Assembly: GCF_946478785.1 (NCBI RefSeq)
Contig: NZ_CAMLDD010000007.1
Coordinates: 1 to 64,000, forward strand
Direction: 5' to 3'
Length of the DNA stretch: 64,000 bases
Source of the DNA: an uncultured Flavobacterium sp.
Lineage (GTDB): Bacteria; Bacteroidota; Bacteroidia; Flavobacteriales; Flavobacteriaceae
Below, piece after piece: positions 53,352-61,103 of this stretch. The notes under the pieces are model-generated. The model was not told the DNA's origin and did not search any database. It saw only the letters and a list, made by a program, of their open reading frames with translations. Position numbers and translations under genes: made by a program. Position 1 is the stretch's first letter. Every line of letters begins with the position of its first letter.

Positions 53352-53618
53352 TTACAATTCGTTGATTTTAGCAATCAATTGATTAGCAGTTTCTTCCAAT
53401 TCAATATTGATTTGTTTGAAATGTGCTTTTTTGTTTTCAACGTTCTTTGCATTCACTTTTGTGATCAAAGTATCAAAAGCAGCGATAGCCTGATCGATCA
53501 AAGCATTCGTTTCTGGAGTAGGATTTCCTGTAGTAGACATCTCAAATAAGTAAATTGCCTCAATAATATCTCCTAATACGAAATTGATGTCTTTCTTTAA
53601 ATTTTTAACGTTTGCCAT
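53352..53618 (-). CDS. small helical protein, unknown function
   Basis: This 88-residue protein is predicted all-helical and acidic/basic mixed, with no motif I recognise (ANVKNLKKDINFVLGDIIEA, then PTPETNALIDQAIAAFDTLI). ATG 53618 is chosen; the upstream Lys/Ile-rich codons are an AT-rich leader. It lies 57 bp after manA on the same strand and may share that operon. A -7 box TACTTTTG on the minus strand at 53653-53646 offers its own promoter. Confidence 0.7.
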   Translation of the reverse strand: MANVKNLKKDINFVLGDIIEAIYLFEMSTTGNPTPETNALIDQAIAAFDTLITKVNAKNVENKKAHFKQINIELEETANQLIAKINEL

Positions 53619-53675
53619 TTTTATTTTAATTTTAATTTGCGTCTGCAAAAGTACACATATTCTTTATATTACATG

Positions 53676-54644
53676 CTATGAAATGTAAATTTCTAAAATT
53701 GAAGCATTTCCATTCAAAATAAATGCATTTATCTCAGCCGGTACCAAAACTGTATCTCCTTTTTTATATGATTGTTTAAATCCATCATATTCAATTTCAA
53801 AACTTCCTTCAATACACATATAGACTGTAAAACTTGTTCCCGATTTAGAAACTTCCAATTTGTTTTCTAAAGGAAGAAAATTGGTCGTAAAATAAGGACA
53901 ATCAACCACAGCATTTGATGTATTTGTTTTTGTCTCATATTTCTTCTGAGTATCGACTTTATTATAGTTGATAGCATCAAGTGCTAAATCTACATGAAGC
54001 TCTCTTGTATTTCCCTGCGCATCTTTACGATCAAAGTCGTACAAACGGTATGTAATATCAGATGTTTGCTGAATTTCGGCAATAACCAATCCTGCACCAA
54101 TAGCGTGAACGGTTCCTGTTTCTAAAAAGAAAACATCTCCAGGCTTTGCCTCCACAGTATCTAAAATTGAAAGCAAGGTTTTATCATTCAAATGTTTTAA
54201 ATATTCTTCTTTGCTTGAATCTTCTTTAAAACCAACAATAATCCTTGCATCTGCATCTGCTTGCGTTACGAACCACATTTCGGTTTTACCAAAAGAATTG
54301 TGCCGCTCTTTTGCCAGTTTATCATTTGGATGAACCTGAATAGAAAGGTCTTCACGGGCATCTAAATATTTAAAAAGCAAAGGAAATTGTTTTCCAAAAC
54401 GTTTGTAAACTTCTGTTCCCAAAATTTCGTTTGGCGCTTCATTAATAAGTTCCATTAATGATTTCCCTTTTAACTCCCCATTAGCAATAATACTTACATC
54501 ACCTTCTACTGTTGACAATTCCCAGCTTTCGCCAGTAATTTTAGAGGTAATTGGTTTATTAAGAATTGTTTTTAGTTTTTCTCCTCCCCAGATTCTTTCT
54601 TTTAAAATCGGTTCAAATTGTAAAGGGTAAGCTTTCTGTTTCAT
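53676..54644 (-). CDS. manA: mannose-6-phosphate isomerase, class I
   Basis: This 322-residue cupin enzyme interconverts fructose-6-phosphate and mannose-6-phosphate. IWGGEKL near the N-terminus, QVHPND (zinc ligand His) and ETGTVHAIGAGL (substrate region) are clear. Length is the short class I form common in Bacteroidota and Firmicutes. It feeds mannose and GDP-sugar synthesis for glycans. It lies in a same-strand series idi, queD, bcp, manA, though the 63-bp gap to bcp leaves operon membership open. Confidence 0.92.
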   Translation of the reverse strand: MKQKAYPLQFEPILKERIWGGEKLKTILNKPITSKITGESWELSTVEGDVSIIANGELKGKSLMELINEAPNEILGTEVYKRFGKQFPLLFKYLDAREDLSIQVHPNDKLAKERHNSFGKTEMWFVTQADADARIIVGFKEDSSKEEYLKHLNDKTLLSILDTVEAKPGDVFFLETGTVHAIGAGLVIAEIQQTSDITYRLYDFDRKDAQGNTRELHVDLALDAINYNKVDTQKKYETKTNTSNAVVDCPYFTTNFLPLENKLEVSKSGTSFTVYMCIEGSFEIEYDGFKQSYKKGDTVLVPAEINAFILNGNASILEIYIS

Positions 54645-54707
54645 ATATTTAATTTTGGCTAATATCTTATTAATTCAATCTTCTATTAAAAATACTAATT
54701 TGTTACT

Positions 54708-55166
54708 CTATAACACTAATTCTTTTATTGTTTCTAATGCTTTGGGAATGTGCTTAACTGCATTGATACTGTCAAAAATCAAAATTACAACACCGTTCCT
54801 GTCGATAACATACGTAACTCTTCCTGGTAAAAGTCCAAATAAATTATTTCGAACCCCAAAAAGATTCCTTAATCTCTTGTCCTCATCTGACAATAATATA
54901 AAAGGTAAATTGAGCTTCTTGGCAAACTTGTGATGTGATTTTACACTGTCACTACTTATTCCGATAACCTCAGCACCTAAATCTTTAAAATCTTCATATT
55001 GATCCCTAAAATTACAAGCCTCGGTAGTACAACCTGGTGTATTATCTTTTGGATAAAAATAAATCACGAGTGGCTTTCGACCCAAAACGTTTTTGCTTTC
55101 AAAAATTTCTCCGTGACTATCTTTTGCAGTAAAATTCGGAACTATATCTCCTATTTTTAATGACAT
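54708..55166 (-). CDS. bcp: thioredoxin-dependent peroxiredoxin, BCP family
   Basis: This 152-residue peroxiredoxin has peroxidatic Cys46 and resolving Cys51 in PGCTTEACNFRD, the atypical 2-Cys BCP/PrxQ arrangement. It reduces hydrogen peroxide and alkyl peroxides using thioredoxin. It starts 4 bp after the queD stop and so is translationally linked. Confidence 0.95.
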   Translation of the reverse strand: MSLKIGDIVPNFTAKDSHGEIFESKNVLGRKPLVIYFYPKDNTPGCTTEACNFRDQYEDFKDLGAEVIGISSDSVKSHHKFAKKLNLPFILLSDEDKRLRNLFGVRNNLFGLLPGRVTYVIDRNGVVILIFDSINAVKHIPKALETIKELVL

Positions 55167-55169
55167 TCT

Positions 55170-55580
55170 TTATTCTCCTTTATAAGTTACAAAATTGCGG
55201 TCCGTTTCATTCAAAACGATTTCTAAATCAAAATCAGGCTGAATTCTTTTTCTAATTTTATTCCATATCACAACAGCAATATTTTCAGCTGTTGGATTCA
55301 AATCCTGAAATTCCGGGACATCCAAATTCAGGTTTTTGTGATCAAACGGAATTTCTACTTCCTCAAGTATAATATCCGCTAATACTTTCACATCTAAAAC
55401 AAAACCGGTTTCCGGGTCAATTTTTCCTGTAACACTTACTGTTAAACCATAATTATGACCATGAAAATTGGGATTGTTGCATTTTCCAAAAACAGCATTG
55501 TTTTTTTCAAATGTCCAATCTTTCCTATGCAATCGATGCGCAGCATTAAAATGTGCTTTTCTTGATATGGTTACTTTCAT
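55170..55580 (-). CDS. queD: 6-carboxytetrahydropterin synthase (PTPS family)
   Basis: This 136-residue tunnelling-fold enzyme has zinc ligands His15 (NAAHRL) and the pair in NFHGHNYGL, with catalytic Cys in GKCNN just before. Family members make 6-carboxy-tetrahydropterin for queuosine. There is no other queuosine gene nearby. It lies 20 bp after idi and 4 bp before bcp. Confidence 0.9.
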   Translation of the reverse strand: MKVTISRKAHFNAAHRLHRKDWTFEKNNAVFGKCNNPNFHGHNYGLTVSVTGKIDPETGFVLDVKVLADIILEEVEIPFDHKNLNLDVPEFQDLNPTAENIAVVIWNKIRKRIQPDFDLEIVLNETDRNFVTYKGE

Positions 55581-55600
55581 TTGGCTTATGGTTAACAGGT

Positions 55601-56128
55601 TTAAACTTTATGGTCTTCTAAATAATGATAAAATTCGTCAAAAATTATTTTGAACCAAACTGTATAGATTTCGGGATGTTTTTCAATATCTTCTTTTATA
55701 TCTTCGATTTTCATCCATTTCCAATCCTCAACTTCTTCTAAATTAATCGCCGGATTTTCGTTATAATACCCAATCAATACGTGATCAAGCTCATGTTCAG
55801 TCAGACCATTATCAAAGGGAGCTTTGTATATAAAGTGAAAAAGCTCTTTTAATTCGGTTTTAAAGCCCATTTCTTCAAATAATCTTCTGGTTCCTGCTTG
55901 TATGTTTAACTCCCCTTCCCGCTGATGGCTGCAACAAGTATTTGTCCAGAGTAAGGGCGAATGATATTTTTGACGGGCACGCTGCTGCAGCATGATTTCA
56001 TTTTTACTATTTAAAATAAAAACTGAAAAAGCACGATGCAAAACCGCTTTTTCGTGTGCTTCTAATTTTGGCATCAAGCCAATTTGCTCGTCATTTTGAT
56101 TAACTAGTATTACGTTTTCTTCTGTCAT
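55601..56128 (-). CDS. idi: isopentenyl-diphosphate delta-isomerase, type 1
   Basis: This 175-residue Nudix-fold isomerase turns isopentenyl diphosphate into dimethylallyl diphosphate for isoprenoid and menaquinone synthesis. WTNTCCSHQREGE carries the catalytic Cys and the metal-binding His, and EEMGF belongs to the Nudix-like region. It heads the minus-strand series towards manA. Confidence 0.94.
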   Translation of the reverse strand: MTEENVILVNQNDEQIGLMPKLEAHEKAVLHRAFSVFILNSKNEIMLQQRARQKYHSPLLWTNTCCSHQREGELNIQAGTRRLFEEMGFKTELKELFHFIYKAPFDNGLTEHELDHVLIGYYNENPAINLEEVEDWKWMKIEDIKEDIEKHPEIYTVWFKIIFDEFYHYLEDHKV

Positions 56129-56361
56129 AAGGCGTGTTGATGTAACAAAAATACGAAAAAAGAATTTGCTTTAAAATCTCAGAAAAGATTGTGAAAAGTT
56201 TAACGGGCGGAGAACTTATTAAGCATCTGATTACCAACAGCCTAGCACTTGTTCAATATTATGATAAGCCTTTAAAAGCAAGCTACTAAAACTATAAGAA
56301 GTATTTTTACGTAAATAATATAAAGTTAAAACATACTTAAAAAAATCTCAATTGTAAAACA

Positions 56362-56397
56362 TACGACATTTACTGATAATATCTAGTCGTACATTTG
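56362..56397 (+). promoter_or_regulatory. msr operon promoter with inverted repeat
   Basis: TACATTTG (56390-56397) is a -7 box about 28 bases before the MsrB ATG. TACGAC (56362-56367) and GTCGTA (56386-56391) form an inverted repeat across the -33 to -7 span. Six-base arms are short, so chance is possible. Confidence 0.4.
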
Positions 56398-56424
56398 AAG
56401 GAAAAAGTAAAAACATTCAAGACA

Positions 56425-56982
56425 ATGAAAACAAGAACACAATTTTTCAGCCTTTGTTTTTTAATCCCTCTTTTTATTTTTCAGGCTTGCGGGCAATCTT
56501 CGAAAAAGCAAAGTACAAAAAATATCATTATGGAAAATAAAATTAATAAATCAGGAAATCCTTATTATTCAAATACTGATACAACAAAATTAAATGTGAC
56601 TGATGAAGAATGGAAAAAAGTACTGCCAGAAGATGTTTACGCAGTAATGCGCGAAGCCGATACTGAAAGACCTTTTACCGGGAAATATTGGAATACTGAT
56701 GAAAAAGGGACTTATTATTGCGCTTCATGCGGAAATAAACTCTTTAGGTCCGGAGCCAAATTTGCCAGCAGTTGTGGATGGCCAAGTTTTTTTGAACAAG
56801 ACAATAAAAAAAGTGTTGTTTATAAAAATGATAATTCATTAGGAATGGAAAGAATTGAAGCCCTTTGCGGAAGATGCGATGGTCATTTAGGTCATTTATT
56901 TGATGATGGTCCCCCGCCAACCGGAAAACGTTATTGCATGAACTCTATTGCATTAGACTTTATTCCTGATTCTCAAAAATAA
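56425..56982 (+). CDS. msrB: exported methionine-R-sulfoxide reductase (MsrB) lipoprotein
   Basis: This 185-residue MsrB has lipobox QAC near residue 22, a linker, and the catalytic domain (about 60-185). The zinc pairs CASCG and CGRCDG and the active-site Cys in RYCMNS are all present, so the enzyme should work. ATG 56425 precedes a proper signal; the frame upstream has only a TTG. The MsrA gene follows 12 bp downstream. Because both are exported, they protect envelope proteins from methionine oxidation. Confidence 0.93.
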   Translation: MKTRTQFFSLCFLIPLFIFQACGQSSKKQSTKNIIMENKINKSGNPYYSNTDTTKLNVTDEEWKKVLPEDVYAVMREADTERPFTGKYWNTDEKGTYYCASCGNKLFRSGAKFASSCGWPSFFEQDNKKSVVYKNDNSLGMERIEALCGRCDGHLGHLFDDGPPPTGKRYCMNSIALDFIPDSQK

Positions 56983-56994
56983 ATATTTAAAACT

Positions 56995-57615
56995 ATGAAA
57001 AACACAATCATATTAGTCCTTTTTGCATTGTCTCTTAGTGGATTAGCACAAGAAAGCAAAACAAAAAAAAACTCAAAACTGGAAACTATTACACTAGGAG
57101 GCGGATGCTATTGGTGCGTTGAAGCAGTTTATGAAAACTTAAACGGCGTAAAATCGGTAGTTTCAGGCTTTTCAGGAGGAAAAGTTATTAATCCAACTTA
57201 TGACGAAGTTTGCACTGGAAAAACCGGGCATGCAGAAGTTATACAAATTACTTTTGATAAAAATGTAACCGATATTAATGAGATTTTCAAAGTTTTCTTT
57301 ACTGTTCATGACCCTACAACTCTAAACAGACAAGGCGCTGATGAAGGAACCCAATATCGTTCTGTAATTTTTTATAAAAATGAAGAACAAAAAAAAGCAG
57401 CTCAAAGCATTATTGCCGAACTCAATAAAGCAAAAGTTTACGAAGATCCAATTGTAACAAAAACTGAGCCTTTTACAAAATTTTATAAAGCCGAAGATTA
57501 TCATCAAAATTACTATGCAAATAATAAAAATCAGCCGTATTGCAAAATGGTGATTCAGCCAAAAATAGAGAAATTTGAAAAAGTTTTTAAATCTAAATTA
57601 AAAAATAAGTCTTAA
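56995..57615 (+). CDS. msrA: exported methionine-S-sulfoxide reductase (MsrA)
   Basis: This 206-residue protein has a signal peptide (1-18) and the MsrA domain with the nucleophile in GGGCYWCVEA (Cys38). GFSGGKVINPTYDEVCTGKTGHAEVIQI and a later DPTTLNRQGADEGTQYRS follow. It reduces the S epimer of methionine sulfoxide while the upstream MsrB reduces the R epimer. Both are exported and co-transcribed; reducing power would need a periplasmic thioredoxin-like partner, not seen in the window. Confidence 0.94.
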   Translation: MKNTIILVLFALSLSGLAQESKTKKNSKLETITLGGGCYWCVEAVYENLNGVKSVVSGFSGGKVINPTYDEVCTGKTGHAEVIQITFDKNVTDINEIFKVFFTVHDPTTLNRQGADEGTQYRSVIFYKNEEQKKAAQSIIAELNKAKVYEDPIVTKTEPFTKFYKAEDYHQNYYANNKNQPYCKMVIQPKIEKFEKVFKSKLKNKS

Positions 57616-57639
57616 AATAATCTAGTTACCTTAAACAAG

Positions 57640-57669
57640 AAAGTCCGTGTCACAATCGACACGGACTTT
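57640..57669. terminator. bidirectional terminator
   Basis: Twelve-bp stem AAAGTCCGTGTC / GACACGGACTTT between convergent msrA and the PL7-like gene. Confidence 0.9.
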
Positions 57670-57703
57670 TTCTTTGTTCAGTATTATTAAAAGAAGCTAT
57701 TTT

Positions 57704-58510
57704 TTAGTGAGTAACATCCAATGAATAAAATTTCACGTTTGCGAAGGCCCCTGTTTCATCTCCCTGAAGATTACATCCTACAGTAAAATAATTATCAAAT
57801 GAGTTCCATAACTTATAATCAGATCCAGAATAGACCTTATCTTCACCATCCACGCTAACTTTCATTTTTCCGTCAGTAATTTCAATTTGAAAATTAAATT
57901 TATCAAAATCAACTTTCTTTTTAAATGTATAGCCATCATCATCAATCCATGAATCTTCTTTTAGCACATCAACTCCTGTGATAGAAGGGTCGGCTAGCCT
58001 TTTAGATCTTAATTTCACATATCCGTTGTCCCAGAAAACTTTTAAGATTGAAGGAGCCGATTTATCTTTTGCTCCAATCAGATTAACCTGATCTTCTTTT
58101 AATCTTCCGCCAATCTGAGCAAATATAACACGTGGATGCACATCATTTTTCTTATAAATATCTCCCATTTTTATTGTAGCCTTTAATTTAGCCCCCTGTT
58201 TAAAAGACCAGCCCGCATCTCCTCCAAAAGAATTTTGTTCCTTTAAATCTGTCTTATTAAATGATCTTTTAGATTTGATCGATGGATATACATAAAAAAC
58301 CAATGACCTGTCAGACAAATCATTAAACATAAATTTGTGTATATCCATATTTTCAGCATAATCCAGAATTTTTGGTGCTTTGTAAGTTGTAACTGCCCCC
58401 TCCGGAATTGTTAATTTCCACAAGGTTAAATCTATTTTAGGTGCCTTTTGAGCATGGCTTACAAAAGCAACACAAGTAAATAACAGTAAAAGATGAGTAA
58501 TTTTCTTCAT
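57704..58510 (-). CDS. PL7-like (alginate lyase 2) exported protein with altered catalytic motifs
   Basis: This 268-residue exported protein has a signal peptide (1-20) and a beta-jelly-roll domain like polysaccharide lyase family 7. DLTLWKLTIPEG at the start and a final segment with FANVKFYSLDVTH are typical. The usual motifs differ: the QIH strand reads QIGG, and the terminal YFKAGxYxQ strand reads YFTVGCNLQ, so the positions that by eye correspond to catalytic His and Tyr are Gly and Asn. The Arg-rich RTELRE motif is only partly kept (TDLKEQ). It may be an inactive binder or use a different chemistry. A LacI/cre-like operator lies upstream. Confidence 0.6.
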   Translation of the reverse strand: MKKITHLLLLFTCVAFVSHAQKAPKIDLTLWKLTIPEGAVTTYKAPKILDYAENMDIHKFMFNDLSDRSLVFYVYPSIKSKRSFNKTDLKEQNSFGGDAGWSFKQGAKLKATIKMGDIYKKNDVHPRVIFAQIGGRLKEDQVNLIGAKDKSAPSILKVFWDNGYVKLRSKRLADPSITGVDVLKEDSWIDDDGYTFKKKVDFDKFNFQIEITDGKMKVSVDGEDKVYSGSDYKLWNSFDNYFTVGCNLQGDETGAFANVKFYSLDVTH

Positions 58511-58632
58511 TTTAATTGATTTGAATTAATAATTGTAATAACGATTCAAAAGAGAATTATTCAAACAAACAATTCTATCAAAAAAATGCTTTTTGAATTT
58601 ATTTACGCTAAAAAAGCACAACTTATTCTAAT

Positions 58633-58646
58633 TGTAATCGATTGCA
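58633..58646. promoter_or_regulatory. LacI/cre-like operator upstream of PL7-like gene
   Basis: TGTAATCGATTGCA is near-palindromic around CG (one mismatch) and fits the LacI/CcpA-type consensus TGNNANCGNTNNCA. It is 123 bp upstream of the ATG. A weaker similar site is around 58534-58548. No LacI-family gene occurs in the window. Confidence 0.4.
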
Positions 58647-59079
58647 TAAAAATAGTTTTTTTTTTCAATTTTACTTTGTTTTTTTGGCCTTTTTTTTTCA
58701 TTCGATAAAAATTACGAATAAAAAATAAATTATATTTAATATTTCTATTAAATTAGCACCACTCATTAAAGAAATATAATCGCTAAAGCATAAACATTAA
58801 GAATTTTATAAAAATAGATTTTTATAAAATCAAAACATCAAACATCATTTAGTTTTACACAAACAGAATTACAAAGTAATTACAGACAAAAAAAATATAA
58901 GAAGGCATTGTTTAAAGAAAAAAAGGAATTGATATAACTAAAATTGTACGAAATGTCGATTTGATAATAATATTTATCAAAATAAAAACCAGAATAATGG
59001 AAAACTTAACTACCTAGTTTATCCTAAATAGTTTATTGAATAGTCAGATAAAATAGATTTATTTTGATAAAATTTTAAA
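58647..59079. other. long AT-rich intergenic region with two dyads
   Basis: The full 569-bp gap (58511-59079) has no credible gene in any frame. Besides the LacI-like site it holds an AT-only inverted repeat (13-base arms, 2-base spacer, 58803-58830) and TTTGATAA-N6-TTATCAAA (58960-58981). Neither has a T-run layout typical of a terminator. The role is unknown. Confidence 0.5.
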
Positions 59080-60639
59080 CTATTTCAAAGATTCGGCAAT
59101 CATCAAGGCACATTTTTCTCCATCAATTGCAGCCGAAATAATTCCGCCAGCATAACCAGCTCCTTCACCACACGGATACAATCCTTTTATTTGCAGATGC
59201 TCATAAGTCAAAGGATCTCTAGGAATACGGACTGGCGATGAAGTTCTGCTTTCAGGTGCATGCAAAATAGCTTCATTAGTTAAATAACCACGCATTGATT
59301 TTCCGAACTCCTTAAAACCTTCTCGTAAAATCTGTGATAAAAAGCCAGGAAAAACCTGTCCCATTTCTACCGAAGTTGTTCCCGGAACATAGGAGGTTTT
59401 TGGAATATCAGCCGAAACTTTATTTTGTGTAAAATCAATCATTCGCTGCGCAGGTACTTTTTGAGTTTGTCCTGCCAAATGCCACGCTTTTTGTTCGATA
59501 CTTTTTTGGAATTCCATTCCTGCCAAAGCACCGAATTTTGCAAAAGGTTTAAAATCCTCTAATTTCAATTCAATTACAATTCCTGAATTTGCCGTAACCT
59601 GATCACGTTTTGATGGCGACCAACCATTTGTAACTACTTCACCAGGGCTTGTAGCACAAGGCGCAATTACGCCGCCCGGACACATACAGAAGGAATACAT
59701 TCCCCGACCGTTAACTTGTTTTACGATAGAATAAGGTGCCGGAGGTAAATTTTCCCCACGATAATCACAACTGTATTGAATACTATCAATTAATTGTTGT
59801 GAATGCTCTGCACGAACACCCAAAGCAAACGGTTTTGCTTCAATAAAAATTTTCTTTTTATCTAATAATTCAAAAATATCACGTGCAGAATGTCCCGTTG
59901 CTAAGATTAATTTATTGGCAGTAATTTTATCTCCATTTTGAGTAACGATTCCTTCCACTTCATTATTTTTAATTAAAATATCAGTTACTCGGGTATCAAA
60001 CAAAACCTGACCTCCAAATTCAATAATTTTATTTCGAATGTCTTCGATGATTTTAGGTAATTTATTGGTTCCAATATGAGGATGTGCTTCTACCAAAATA
60101 TCTTCTGAAGCTCCAAAAGCAACTAAAAGTTCGAGAATTCTGGTAACATCACCACGTTTTTTAGAGCGTGTATATAGTTTTCCATCTGAATACGTTCCGG
60201 CTCCGCCTTCTCCAAAACAATAATTAGAATCTTCATTGACCAAATGATCTACATTAATTGCTTTTAAGTCACGTCGGCGTCCACGAACATCTTTTCCGCG
60301 TTCGATTACAATTGGCTTTAAGCCTACTTCAATTAATTGTAAAGCCGCAAATAACCCGGCTGGTCCAGCACCAACAACAATAACTTCCTGTGCCCTTGAT
60401 ACATCTTTATATATAGGTAAACCTATTTTAGTTTCCTGAAAAGATTCACCCTGAAGATAAATAGTTACTTTTAAATTGATTTTTATCGCTTTTTGTCGCG
60501 CATCAATCGATCGTTTCAGAATCGAAACATGTTGAATTTCTTTGGGAGAAACTTTTATTTGTTTAGACAAATAGTCTTTTAGCAACGATTCATTTGCAGC
60601 TATTTCCGGTGTTACCTGAAGTAAAAGTTCTCTTGGCAT
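59080..60639 (-). CDS. FAD-dependent oxidoreductase (HI0933/GidA-like group)
   Basis: This 519-residue flavoprotein has an N-terminal extension (about 1-88), then the dinucleotide-binding GAGPAGLFAA and an ERGKDVRGRRRDL segment. Conserved flavin-contact regions include EGGAGTYSDGKLYTR and a final GEGAGYAGGIISAA. It belongs to a widely conserved group of NAD(P)/FAD oxidoreductases of unknown substrate. CFGEGGAG and MCPGG-type cysteines are near the flavin. It is a single gene on the minus strand. Confidence 0.82.
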   Translation of the reverse strand: MPRELLLQVTPEIAANESLLKDYLSKQIKVSPKEIQHVSILKRSIDARQKAIKINLKVTIYLQGESFQETKIGLPIYKDVSRAQEVIVVGAGPAGLFAALQLIEVGLKPIVIERGKDVRGRRRDLKAINVDHLVNEDSNYCFGEGGAGTYSDGKLYTRSKKRGDVTRILELLVAFGASEDILVEAHPHIGTNKLPKIIEDIRNKIIEFGGQVLFDTRVTDILIKNNEVEGIVTQNGDKITANKLILATGHSARDIFELLDKKKIFIEAKPFALGVRAEHSQQLIDSIQYSCDYRGENLPPAPYSIVKQVNGRGMYSFCMCPGGVIAPCATSPGEVVTNGWSPSKRDQVTANSGIVIELKLEDFKPFAKFGALAGMEFQKSIEQKAWHLAGQTQKVPAQRMIDFTQNKVSADIPKTSYVPGTTSVEMGQVFPGFLSQILREGFKEFGKSMRGYLTNEAILHAPESRTSSPVRIPRDPLTYEHLQIKGLYPCGEGAGYAGGIISAAIDGEKCALMIAESLK

Positions 60640-60750
60640 TGTAGTTATTTATTCGATTAGCTTTTCTATTTATGAAAAGAACATGCAAAAATAACATTTT
60701 GAACTGAGACTTCGTACCTTTGCTTCTTTGAAACTTTACATCTGTTAATA

Positions 60751-60990
60751 ATGTCCAGAAAAATAAAATTAATTTGGGATTTTCGTGGTCCGGCTTCAGC
60801 AAAAACAGCTGAACATCATGAAATTCATTTAAAAGAATATATCGCAATTGAAAAACTCCCATTGAATATTACGGGTTTTAAAATCATAAACGATATGCAG
60901 GCAATTGCTTTTATGGTGGTTACTGATGATAACATGATTAAGGTAAGAGATACCTTGAAACCGCATCGTGGGGAAGTATTTGAAGGATAA
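60751..60990 (+). CDS. small conserved-looking protein of unknown function
   Basis: This 79-residue protein has a compact alpha/beta pattern (KIKLIWDFRGPASAKTAEHHEIHLKEYI, then MQAIAFMVVTDDNMIKVRDTLKP). It is not recognised, but it reads as real protein, has a -7 box TACCTTTG at 60716-60723 about 28 bases ahead, and a strong terminator after it. Two adjacent His and the conserved-looking WDFRG suggest a binding site. It may be a small enzyme-associated or regulatory protein. Confidence 0.7.
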   Translation: MSRKIKLIWDFRGPASAKTAEHHEIHLKEYIAIEKLPLNITGFKIINDMQAIAFMVVTDDNMIKVRDTLKPHRGEVFEG

Positions 60991-61042
60991 ATTCAATAAA
61001 AGATCACAAATTTCAATTACGTTGTAAATCTTAAAATAAAAG

Positions 61043-61081
61043 TTCCAAATTCCACACTATCACTAGCATCGGAATTTGGAA
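61043..61081. terminator. bidirectional terminator
   Basis: Eleven-bp stem TTCCAAATTCC / GGAATTTGGAA with 17-base loop, then a T-run, between convergent genes. Confidence 0.85.
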
Positions 61082-61103
61082 TTTATTTTTTTTTGAATTT
61101 AAT

